Shown here piece after piece: positions 34,340 through 44,854 of a stretch of 64,000 nucleotides of DNA. The position numbers and the translations under genes are program-made. How positions within the stretch are numbered: the first letter of the stretch is position 1; each line of letters begins with the position of its first letter. A model generated the notes under the pieces. That model saw only the letters and a program-made list of their open reading frames with translations. It had not been told where the DNA came from and made no database searches. The stretch comes from Homarus americanus (taxonomy: Eukaryota; Arthropoda; Malacostraca; Decapoda; Nephropidae), in contig NW_024738608.1 of the NCBI RefSeq assembly GCF_018991925.1, positions 3,346,661-3,410,660 on the forward strand, given 5' to 3'.

Positions 34340-35880
34340 TAAGTCAATATAAGGTAAGTATTTTAATTGGTATTATACTTTAGCATTTACTTATGTTATA
34401 TAAAAAATGAAAAGTCAACGTCACAGACTGTCACAGAACCTGATGTGATAGAGATGAATAAAAAACACAGTGAATCACTATTTTTTATATATATTTCGAA
34501 AAAGATGAAATACAGTCAATAAAAAAATCATGCAGACCAGTGTAATATATGTATATTCAGGAAAAATAATAATAAGTGAATCAACTATATATTGATCAAA
34601 TAAATGATGACGTGCTCTAAATTCTATTATCAGTTGATAGCAACACGATAGCCAACCCACAAATAAAATGTAAATTACATACGACATAAAATTTTGGATA
34701 TTCATAAAACAATTTACATGACGTCAAAAGAGTTCTTTAAATTTTTTGTTGGACTGTAAAATGTATTTTGTAATTTGGCTTAAATTTCATAGTGGATATA
34801 TTTTTGTCTCTTCTGCTTAACAATATTTCCTTGTTGCTTTCCATTTCAACTTATAATTTAATTATCTAGAAGATTCTTTAGGCACTTTCAGAGCTGACTC
34901 ACACAAGCAGTAAGATGAAAAAAGTCTGAAAAAAGTTTATTACAGCTTAATTTTGTTCCTAATAGTTCTCTCAGAAAGATTTTGCCTCTTTGTTGTGTTA
35001 TGTGACGCCTCTTCTTACTCTCTCAAGTATTAACTGATCCACCATGTGTGAAGCATCTTGATGGGTCTTCGACACGTGGCGATTTACACGAGTAATATTT
35101 GCCTACACATTAAATTCTGTTCCGAGAGCAAAAAAAAAAGAAAAATTTTCGTATTAGTATCATTTTGTATATTATTAAAATATAAATCTATTTATACAAA
35201 AGATATGTAAATTAATTGAAAAATTATATCACTAATACTGAAGCAGTAGACGATTCGACTAAAACTCGCCCAGTGATATTCAGCTGTTGTAATAATTATG
35301 TTAAGCTGATAGAGAAGAGCTGATTCTAAAATATACTCCCACAACACCTTGCTCCCGAGTCTAGTTTTACCTAACAGCCTCGACAACATAATCCAGAGAC
35401 GTCCTCCCCCTTAGCACAAGTTGACGACCCCTTTGTTAACAACATTATCTGGTCTTTTATTTATGACATTCAATACTAAGATATTATACATAACATTACA
35501 TAGAAAATACATCCACTTCCTGTAATACCTCATTGAGCTGATTAATATGAGGTTAATTACTACTTTTTATTCTCGAATATCAAAACTCAGAGCTGCATTA
35601 ATAAAGTATATAACACATACCATTATGCGAGTTAAGGAACATCACCCAAAGGTAAAGATTGTAAAAAGCAACAACACATTAGACCAGCAGTTGTGTGTAT
35701 CGTCAATTACCAGGCGGTGGTGGGGTAAAATTCTGCGGTTACCACACGCCAAGTTTCACTACCCCCCCCCCTTTTCTTTTAAATATACCGTATACCGTAT
35801 ATATTTTTTACCTGTTACAATACTTCCCGAATACACACGTCCGTTGGTCTTTATATAACAAGAGAAATCTGAAATGTCGA
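34340..35880. other. AT-rich unique DNA, no gene
   Basis: Single-copy sequence between the reverse ORF and the core promoter. It contains a CRE palindrome TGACGTCA at 34719. Frames of 60-103 codons (for example 35547-35858) have no recognisable motif. A short duplicated ATACCGT word lies at 35786-35800. Confidence 0.6.
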
Positions 35881-35881
35881 G

Positions 35882-35916
35882 TATAAAAGCTCCTAGGATC
35901 AGTACAGTATCTCAGT
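35882..35916 (+). promoter_or_regulatory. TATA box plus arthropod initiator at canonical spacing
   Basis: TATAAAAG at 35882-35889 is followed by TCAGT at 35912-35916. If the A at 35914 is +1, the TATA box starts at -32, the spacing expected for arthropod Pol II core promoters. A second TCAGT lies at 35900. CAG then GTATGT at 35923 would be a splice donor only nine bases into the transcript. No downstream coding exon was identified with confidence. Confidence 0.45.
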
Positions 35917-36353
35917 AGGCAGGTATGTATATGATTACCTTTACATGCATGTTTTTATTCACGTATCCGTACCGTATGTATAAAGTTCTCTATGTATTAA
36001 TAAATTTCATCAAATTATCTCAAAAACCAACGAGTATGTTTCAATAAATTTATGTATATTCGTGATGTAAGAGTTTCATGGGTGACCGGGATGTCACTCT
36101 CTAAGAATTGTAATATTTGTTTTTTGGCACTTGAGGGATGTCCACCGTTGTCTAGGCAAATATTTTCATCATAGTTTTTTATACATGTAAATAGAAAGGT
36201 ATAATATTTGACCTTATCTGCCAGCCTTACAATAGCCTCGTTATGTCACCCCTTTCAGGTGCACCAGAGCTCCTTATACCACTCCATGGTGATCAATTAG
36301 TGTGCGTGTGTACTTGATCTTTATCTTTAATTTCACTACTTTTAAACTTTTTA

Positions 36354-36405
36354 CCTAACCTAACCTAACCTAACCTAACCTAACCTAACCTAACCTAACC
36401 TAACC
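36354..36405 (-). repeat. (CCTAA)10 interstitial telomere-type repeat
   Basis: About ten perfect units, the cleanest telomere-type block in the window, flanked on both sides by unique sequence. Confidence 0.95.
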
Positions 36406-36498
36406 ATTGGGTACTTTTCATATGGCTTAACTATTACAAAAGAAAATTATTGATGGTGACCTCGGCCAATATTATGATGGGACGAAATCACTAAAATG

Positions 36499-36625
36499 GG
36501 CCGAGGTCACCACTGAATGTCGGCCGAGGTTACCACTGAATGTGGGCCGAGGTTTTCACTGGATGTGGGCCGAGGTTACCACTGGATGCGGGCCGAGGTT
36601 ACTTGACCGAATTTACCATAGGCCG
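36499..36625. repeat. 23-bp minisatellite (GGGCCGAGGTTACCACTGGA)
   Basis: Five to six units. A related word GACCTCGGCC lies just upstream at 36460 in inverse orientation. Confidence 0.92.
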
Positions 36626-37402
36626 ACGTCACTGGCACCCGAGATTGTGCTGCTGTCATCAACACAAGAAAACGCCTCAACTCTTGTGTATATGTAAACA
36701 CTGATATTATGATCTGATTTATAATTAAACCTGAAATGTTGGATTGTTTAAGTTAAAAGAGATTTGTTAAACTATTATTTTTGGGGGGAAATTTAACTTA
36801 AACAAAGAGACCTCGGAAAATTTGTTCAGACTTGTACCCAGAACCAGCAGAACCTGATGGTCAGTCCCCCGTAAGGTCACGGTGTCTCTGTTATATAAAG
36901 TTTGTAAGGTGCTTATATATTACAGCTTCACTTCTCTTAATATACAGTATTGGTTAATGTATAAAAGCTATTTTATAATGAATAATTCACTCCTCTTGTA
37001 TATCTTTGTCACTTATTTATTCTTATACTAAAACAATAAGCAGAGCAATGAAGAATATATATACTTTATCAATAAAATGATTCCATTATAACCATACAGT
37101 AATTTAATAAGTCGGTAAATGAGGAAGTGAAATACTCTCTCAGAATTGTATCAACTTTATTAAGAAGAAGTATTTAGTAATTGTTTTATAACGCGTGGCA
37201 TCTCCAAGACCATCTATGTTTTCAATCCGTTGACCCTCTAGAAAATACTTTGTGGTTCCCCAGTTGAGAAGCTCTGGTAGAGAAGTAGAGTGATAGTGTA
37301 GACACCGACACAGGCTATAAACCAGCTTAAAATAATACAGATGGGAAGTATACATGATGAGACTAACTTCGCGATTACTAACACATACTTAAAAAAATCA
37401 TT
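36626..37402. other. Unique AT-rich DNA, possible non-coding or intronic
   Basis: Single-copy. A weak exon-like segment 36830-36870 lies between TTTGTTCAG and GTAAGG and stays open (TCTQNQQNLMVSPP), but its acceptor is poor. Reverse frames at 37140-37501 (71 and 87 codons) include a hydrophobic stretch near the centre but no recognised family. Confidence 0.45.
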
Positions 37403-37549
37403 ATGGAGAGGAACTATCCGGTACACGCAGTGAGTTTCATTTTGACTGATGTGTATGTGGGCGAACCTCCCATCACCTATAAGGCCATCAGTGACGGACA
37501 CACCTGGTCTGGACTACTAATCAAAACAGCTTCTAATTTCCATGGTTAA
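37403..37549 (+). CDS. Short ORF with protein-like composition, unidentified
   Basis: Forty-eight codons starting MERNYPVHAVSFILTDVYVG and ending SGLLIKTASNFHG. Composition is balanced rather than repeat-like. No family recognised; an internal GTGAGT could also be a splice donor. The reverse strand is open over most of the same DNA, so the call is weak. Confidence 0.2.
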   Translation: MERNYPVHAVSFILTDVYVGEPPITYKAISDGHTWSGLLIKTASNFHG

Positions 37550-38144
37550 GGATGCCTGATATTATTTCCCATTTGAAATATACTTAAATTTGGATTAATT
37601 CAGGTCATCGGACTTAAGTGACTTTATCTTGTTAAATTATTACCATTAGCTACAACAACACGGAATGTACTGAGCATCAGGCGAGCTTCTATAGGTTTTT
37701 AACCTTATTATGCCCTCGTTAACTAGTGGGTGGAGTAAACCCGTACCCATAATAAAACACCAGTTTGATAAGGGAATAATGACCGTGTAGAGATAAATCT
37801 GTAATGTGGAGTAATCGCTTAATAGATGCTGTTTCACGTGATATTTTACTTAGACTAAAATTATCACTACCATGAAACATCTGTACGTGTTACCAAGATT
37901 AATATACAAAGAAAAGTTCTATTAGAATATATCAAATATAATCCTCAAATTGTTTTCTATATATGTTTTAATGTAACCTAAAACTAAAGGGCTCATCAGG
38001 AAATACTAAATAACGTATAAGTATTTTTTCTTTACAAAACAAAAATTGAATCCCTATTTGAAAACAGATATCTTAGACTGACAAGGTGACAGTTGGTTGC
38101 CTCTATTCCGGGCTTTGAATGTTTACATATATTTGATCCTAAAG
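37550..38144. other. Unique AT-rich DNA, no gene
   Basis: Nothing recognised up to the gap. Confidence 0.6.
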
Positions 38145-38244
38145 NNNNNNNNNNNNNNNNNNNNNNNNNNNNNNNNNNNNNNNNNNNNNNNNNNNNNNNN
38201 NNNNNNNNNNNNNNNNNNNNNNNNNNNNNNNNNNNNNNNNNNNN
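38145..38244. other. Assembly gap of exactly 100 N
   Basis: Second placeholder gap; purine-rich mega-arrays start about 270 bp to its right. Confidence 0.99.
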
Positions 38245-38327
38245 GAAGACAATAACGACAAAGTGCACCACACCCTCAACCCACCACCCTGACAAATATT
38301 CACATTAGTTCTCAGTCTCTTTCTGGC

Positions 38328-38440
38328 CCATTTGCTTGCCTGCTCGTTTGTTTGTCTGCTCGTTTGCCTGCCTGCCTGTTTGTCTGCCTGTCTGCCTGTC
38401 GCCTGTCTGTCTGTTTGTTGCCTGTCTGTTTGCCTAGATA
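38328..38440. repeat. (CTGC/CTGT/TTTG)n tetranucleotide array
   Basis: Interleaved GCCTGCCTG and TGTCTGTCTG words about 110 bp long. Confidence 0.92.
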
Positions 38441-38509
38441 AACAAACAATCTACTACCACACACAAAAACAACACATGTAGGTCTTACTGTAGTGGGGGT
38501 CTCTGGTAG

Positions 38510-39246
38510 GCAAAGGAGGAAAGAGGGAGAGAGGGAGGGGAGGAGAGGGAGGGGAGAGGAGAGGTGAGGAGGGGTGAGGGGAGGGGAGGAGGAGAGGAGA
38601 GGTAAGAGAGACACAGGGCAAGGGGTCCATGTGCCAAGACAAACCCCACAAGGTATATACTGAATTTTATTATCAAGTAAAATGTGACGTTCTCTGACGG
38701 GTAACATACAGGCCCAAGAAAGGAGTGGGGAGGGAGAGGGAGGAGGAAGGAGGGAGAGGGGAGAGGGGAGGTGGAGGGGAAGGAGGGAAGATGCGAGGAG
38801 GGATGGATGAGAGGAGGGGTGGGGTGGAAAGAAGAATGTTAGAAGACAGAGGGGTGGGTGGGAGGGGAAGGGAGAGGATGGGAGAGAAAGAATAAGGAAG
38901 CGAGGGGAGAGAGAGAGAGAAAATAGGAAAGGAGAGAGGTGACGAAAGGAGGAGGAAGTGGAGGAAGGTGATGGAAGGAGGAGGGGGGAAGAAGGAGAGA
39001 AGGACGGGTTAGGAAGGAAAGGATAGAGAGAGAGTAATGGATGGTGAAGGAAAGGGAGGAGGAGAGGAAAGACGGATAAACAGGAAGAGGAGAGAATGTT
39101 TGGAGGAAAGAAGGGCAAGGGAAGAGGGGGGGGAGAGGGGTGGATGAGGAGAGGAGGGTGAGGAGAGAGAGAGGAGGGAAGAGGGGAGAGAGGGAGGATG
39201 AGGGGGGAGAGGGAGAGAGGGGAGATGAGGGGAGAGAGGGGAGGGA

Positions 39247-39292
<46 letters not shown>
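38510..39292. repeat. GGGAGAGGA-type purine tract ending in (GA)n
   Basis: Nearly all purine on the + strand, with a short unique piece at 38640-38715, closing in (GA)n at 39250-39291. The reverse frame of 379 codons (38312-39451) is Ser/Leu/Pro low complexity, not a gene. Confidence 0.93.
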
Positions 39293-39293
<1 letters not shown>

Positions 39294-39324
39294 GTGGGGA
39301 ATAGAATTAGAAAGATGCTTATGT

Positions 39325-39327
<3 letters not shown>

Positions 39328-39362
<35 letters not shown>
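39328..39362. repeat. (CA)n microsatellite
   Basis: Short CA tract inside a 220-bp unique spacer (39293-39517). Confidence 0.95.
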
Positions 39363-39368
<6 letters not shown>

Positions 39369-39517
39369 AATGAGTAGGTTAACACAATAAATGAGGTAAA
39401 GACAGAAGAGTTCACAATAATTAACAAATAAGTCAGTAACAGGAAGGTCAAGGTATTTTACTGACACAAAGGTGACACGAGACAGACTTTATTTTCAGTT
39501 AATTTTTTCTTACCTGG

Positions 39518-42500
39518 AGACGGAGAGAGAGGAGAGGAGGAGAGCAAGGAGAGGAGGAGAGTAAGGAGGAGGGGAGAGGAGAGAGGAGGAGTAAGGAGAG
39601 GAGGAGAGAGAAGGAGGAGAGGAGTGAGGAGAGAGAAGGAGGAGGAGAGAGGAGGAGAGAGGGGAGGGGAGGGGAGAGTGGAGGAGAGGAGAGAGTAAGG
39701 AGAGGAGGAGAGAGTAAGGAGAGGAGGAGAGAGTAAGGAGAGGAGGAGGAGAGAGTAAGGAGGAGGAGAGAGGAGTAAGGAGGAGGAGAGAGAGTAAGGA
39801 GAGGAGGAGAGAGGTGAGAGGAGGGGAGGGAGAGGAGGAGAGAGTAAGGAGAGGAGGAGAGAGAAGGAGAGGAGGAGAGAGTAAGGAGAGGAGGAGAGTA
39901 AGGAGGAAGGAGGAGGAGGAGAGTAAGGGAGGGAGGAGGAGAGAGAAGGAGAGGAGGAGAGAGTAAGGGAGGAGGAGAGGGGAGAGGAGGAGAGAGAAGG
40001 AGAGGAGGAGAGTAAGGAGAGGAGGAGAGAGAGGAAGAGAGGAGAGGGAGGAGGAGAGAGAGAGGATAGAGAGAGGAGGGAGGGAGTGGAGAGGAGAGGA
40101 GGAGAGGTGAGGAGTGAGGAGGAAGGAGGAGGAGGGTAGAGGAGGAGAGAGAAGGAGAGAGGAGAGAGTAAGGAGGAGGAGAGAGTAAGGAGAGGAGGAG
40201 AGAGTAAGGAGAGGGGAGAGTAAGGAGGAGGAGGAGAGAGAGGGAGAGAGAGGTGAGAGAGGAGGAGGAGAGGAGGAGAGAGAGTAAGGAGGAGGAGAGA
40301 GAGGCGGGAGGGAGGGAGGGAGAGTAAGGAGAGGAGGGGAGAGAGTAAGGAGAGGAGGAGAGTAAGAGAGGAGAGAGAGAAGGAGAGGAGGAGAGAGTAA
40401 GGAGAGGAGGAGAGAAGGAGAGAGGAGAGAGAGTAAGGAGGGAGAGGAGTAAGGAGGAGGAGAGAGAGTAAGGAGAGGAGGAGAGTAAGGAGAGGAGGAG
40501 AGTAAGGAGAGGAGGAGAGAGTAAGGAGAGGAGGAGAGAGTAAGGAGGAGGAGAGGAGTAAGGAGGAGGAGAGAGTAAGGAGAGGAGGAGAGAGTAAGGA
40601 GGAGGAGAGAGTAAGGAGGAGGAGAGGAGCAAGGAGGAGGAGGAGAGAGAGAAGGAGAGGAGGAGAGAGTAAGGAGAGGAGGAGAGAGTAAGGAGAGGAG
40701 GAGAGAAGGGGAGGAGGAGAGAGAAGGAGAGGAGGAGAGTAAGGAGAGAGGAGAGAGTAAGGGGAGAGGAGGAGAGAGGGAGAGGAGGAGAGAGTAAGGA
40801 GAGGAGGAGAGAGTAGGAGAGGAGGAGAGAGTAAGGAGGAGGAGAGAGTAAGGAGAGGAGGAGAAAGTAAGGAGAGAGGGAGAGAGAGTAAGGAGAGGAG
40901 GAGAGAAGGAGAGGAGGAGAGAGTAAGGAGAGGAGGAGAGAGTAAGGAGAGGAGGAGAGAGGGAGAGGAGGAGAGAGAAGGGAGGAGGAGAGAGTAAGGA
41001 GAGGAGGAGAGTAAGGAGAGGAGGAGAGGGCAGGAGAGGGAGAGAGTGGAGAGGAGGAGAGAGAAGGAGAGGAGAGAGAGTAAGGGAGGAGAGAGAGTAA
41101 GGAGGAGGAGAGGAAGGAGGAGGAGGAGAGAGGAGGAGGAGGAGAGGAAGGAGAGGAGGAGAGAGTAAGAGAGGAGAGAGTAAAGAGAGAGAAGGAGGAG
41201 GAGGAGAGAGCAAGGGGATATAATAAGGAGGGGAGGAGAGTAAGGAGAGGAGGAGGAGAGTAAGGAGAGGAGAGAGAGAAGGGAGAGGAGGAGAGGAAAG
41301 GAGGAGGAGGAGAAGGTAAGGAGAGGAGGAGAGAGCAAGGAGAGGAGGAGGAGGAGAGGAGGAGAGAGTAAGGAGAGGAGGAGAGGGGGGAGGAGGAGAG
41401 AGTAAGGAGAGGAGGAGAGAGTAAGGGGAGGAGGAGAGGCAAGGAGAGGAGGAGAGAGGAAGGGGAGAGGAGGAGAGAGAAGGAGAGGAGGAGAGAGGTA
41501 GAGAGGAGGAGAGAGTAAGGAGGAGAAGAGAAGGGGAGAGGAGAGAGTAAGGAGGAGGAGAGAGTAAGGAGAGGAGGAGAGAGAGTAAGGAGAGGAGGAG
41601 AGAGTAAGGAGGGGGGAAGGGAGAGAGGAGGGGAGGAGGAGAGAGTAAGGAGAGGAGGAGAGAGTAAGGAGAGTGGTGAGAGAGAAGAGAGGAGGAGAGA
41701 GGAAGGAGATGAGGGGAGAGAAGGAGGAAGGAGAGAGAGGATGAGGAGAAGGAGGAGGAGAGTAGATGAGAGAGAGAGGGAGGAGAGAGTAAGGAGGAGG
41801 AGGAGAGAGTAAGGAGGAGGAGAGAGTAAGGGAGGAGGAGAGAGGGAGAGAGGAGGAGAGAGGGGAGAGGGAGGAGAGAGGAAAGGAGGAGAGAGTAAGG
41901 AGGAGGAGAGAGGAGGAGGAGAGGAGTAAGGGAGAGGAGGAGAGAGAAGAAGAGGAGGAGAGAGTAAGGAGAGGAGGGAGGTAAGGAGAGGAGGAGAGAG
42001 GGGAGAGGAGGAGAGAGTAAGGAGAGGAGGAGAGAGTAAGGAGAGGAGGAGAGAGTTAAGGGAGGGAGAGGAGAGAGTAAGGGAGAGGAGAGAGAAGGAG
42101 AGGAGGAGAGAGTAAGGAGGAGGAGAGAGGAGAGGAGGAGAGAAGGAGGAGGAGGAGAGAGCAAGGAGAGGAGGAGAGAGGAAGGAGAGGAGGGGAGAGT
42201 GAGGGAGAAGGAGAGAGAGTAAGGAGGAGGAGAGTAAGGAGAGGAGGAGAGAGAGGAGAGAGGAGGAGCAAGGAGGAGGAGGAGCAAGGAGGAGGAGAGT
42301 AAGGGAGAGAGAGAAGGAAGGAGAGGAGGAGAGAGAAAGGAGAGGAGAGAGAGTAAGGAGAGAGAGAGTAAGGAGGAGGAAGGAGGGGAGGAGGAGAGTA
42401 AGGGGAGGAGGAGAGAGTAAGGAGAGAGAGGAGTAAGGAGGAGGAGAGAGGAGAGAGGAGGAGAGAGAAGGGGAGGAGGAGAGAGGAGAGGAGGAGAGAA

Positions 42501-44800
42501 GGAGGAGGAGAGGAGAAGGAGAGGAGGGAGAGTAAGGAGAGGAGGAGAGAGTAAGGAGAGGAGGAGAGTAAGGAGAGGAGGAGAGAGTAAGGAGAGGAGA
42601 GAGTAAGGAGAGGAGGAGAGAGAGGAAGAGGAGGAGAGAGAAGGAGAGGAGGAGAGTAAGGAGAGGAGGAGAGAGTAAGGAGAGAGGAGGAGAGAGGAGG
42701 AGGAGGAGAGAGTAAGGAGAGGAGGAGAGAGTAAGGAGAGGAGGAGAGAGAAGAGAGGAGAGAGAAGGAGAGAGGAGAGAGAAGGAGGAGGAGAGGGAGG
42801 AGGAGAGAGGAGAGGAGGGAGAAGGAGAGGAGGAGAGAGAAGGAGGAGGAGAGAGTAAGGAGGAGGAGGAGAAGGGGAGGAGGAGAGAGAGGGTGGAGGA
42901 GAGTAAGGAGAGGAGGAGTAAGGAGAGGAGGAGAGTAAGGAGAGGAGGAGAGAGAAGGGGAGAGGAGGAGAGAGCAAGGAGAGGAGGAGAGAGAAAGGAG
43001 AGGAGAGAGAGTAAGGAGAGGAGGAGAGAGTAAGGAGGAGAGAGTAAGGGAGGAGAGAGAGTAAGAGAGGAGGAGAGAGTAAGGAGAGGAGGAGAGAGAA
43101 GGAGGAGGAGAGTAAGGAGAGAGGAGAGAGGAGAGAGAGAGAGGAAGGAGAGGAGAGAGTAAGGAGAGGAGGAGAGAGTAAGGAGGAGGAGAGAGGGGAG
43201 GAGGAGAGAGTAAGGAGAGGAGGAGGAGAGGAGGAGAGAGTAAGGAGGAGGAGAGAGAGTAAGGAGGAGGAGAGGAAGGAGAGGAGGAGAGAGAAGGAGG
43301 AGGAGAGAGGAAGGAGGAGGAGAGCAAGGAGAGGAGGAGAGAAGGAGAGGAGGAGAGAAAGGAGAGGAGGAGAGAGGGGAGGAGGAGAGAGAAGGAGGAG
43401 GAGAGAGTAAGGGAGGAGAGAGAAGGGAGAGGAGGGGAGAGAAAGGAGAGGAGGAGAGTAAGGAGAGGAGGAGAGAGTAAGGAGAGGAGGAGAGAGTAAG
43501 GAGAGGGAGAGTAAGGAGAGGAGGGAGAGAGTAAGGAGAGGGAGGAGAGAGTAAGGAGGAGGAGGGAGAGGTAAGGAGAGGAGGAGAGAGGTGAGAGAGG
43601 AGAGAGTAAGGAGAGGAGGAGAGTAGGGGGGAGGAGAGAGAAGGAGAGGGGAGGAGAGGGGAGAGAGGAGAGAGGAGAGGAGGAGAGAGAAGAGAGGAGG
43701 AGAGAGAAGGAGAGGAGAGAGAGGAGAGGAGGAGAGAGTAAGGAGAGGAGGAGAGAGAAGGAGGAGGAGAGAGGAAGGAGAGGAGGGAGAGGAAGGAGGA
43801 GGAGAGAGAGGAGGAGGGAGGAAGGAGGAGGAGGAGAGAGGAAGAGAGGAGGAGAGAGGAGAGAGGAGGAGAGAGTAAGGAGAGGAGGAGAGAGAAGGGA
43901 GAGGAGGAGAGAGCAAGGAGAGGAGGAGAGAGGAGAGAGAGAGTAAGGAGAGGAGGAGAGAGTAAGGAGAGGAGGAGAGAGTAAGGAGAGGGGAGGAGAG
44001 AGTAAGGAGGGAGGAGTAAGGGAGAGGAGGAGAGAGTAAGGAGAGGAGAGAGAGGAAAGAGGAGGAGAGAGTAAGGAGGAAATGAGAGAGAGTAAGGAGA
44101 GAGGAGAGAGAGGAAGAAGAGGAGGAGAGAGAGCAGGAGAGAGGAGAGAGGAAGAGAGGAGGAGAGTAAGGAGAGGAAGGAGAGAGGAGCAGAGGAGTAA
44201 AAGAGAGAGGAGAGAGTAAGGAGAGAAGGAGAGGTAGAGGAGGAGAGAGAGCAAGAGAGGAGGAGAGAGTAAGGAGGAGAAGGAGAGAAAGAGAGGCGGG
44301 AGAGAGGAAGGATAGGAGAGAGAGTAAGGAGAGAGGAGAGAGAGTAAGGAGGAGGAGAGAGAGAAGGAGAGGAGGAGAGAGTAAGGAGAAGGAGAGAATG
44401 AGAGGAGGAGAGAGAGGAGAGGAGGAAAGGAGAAGAGAGGAGAGAGAGTAAGGAGAGAAGGAGAGAGTAAGGAGAGGAGAGAGTAAGGAGAGGAGGAGAG
44501 AGTAAGGGGAGGAGGAGAGAGAGTAAGGGAGAGGAGACAGGAGAAGGAGAGGAGAGAGAGTAAGAGAGGGGAGAGGAGTAAGGAGAGAAGGATAGAGGAA
44601 GAGAGGAGGAGAGAGAGTAAAGAGAGGAGGAAAGGGGAGAAGAGATAGGGAGAGAGGAAAGATGAGTAGAAAGAGTAAGGGGAGGAGAGAAAAGGAGAGA
44701 GTAAGGAGAAGAGGAGGGTAGATAGGAAGGACGAATAGGGAGAGTAAGTAGAGGAGGAAAGAGAGAGGGGAAGAGAAGGAGAAGAGAGGGAGAGAGGGAA
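39518..44800. repeat. 19-bp purine satellite (GTAAGGAGAGGAGGAGAGA), about 5.3 kb
   Basis: Roughly 280 units. The + strand is almost pure purine apart from one T in GTAAGG. On the minus strand the only A lies in TTAC, so TAA, TAG and TGA hardly occur and all three frames stay open; this explains Ser/Leu/Pro frames of 1468, 732, 647 and 626 codons. Units vary by dropping GTA (AGAGAAGG) or G. The right edge (44300-44800) is more degenerate. Confidence 0.97.
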
Positions 44801-44854
44801 GCTGACAGGTAAGGGAAGAGTTTACATTACTCTTGATAATGGTTTTGTGTGTAA

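Noticed and set aside
37238..37501. 87-codon reverse frame with a hydrophobic segment
   Set aside because: Possible membrane segment but AT-rich DNA gives such frames by chance, and the forward strand is open over part of it.
39510..43916. 1468-codon reverse-strand open frame (Ser/Leu/Pro)
   Set aside because: It is a 19-bp tandem satellite whose minus strand lacks stop triplets in every frame; overlapping long frames exist in all three phases.
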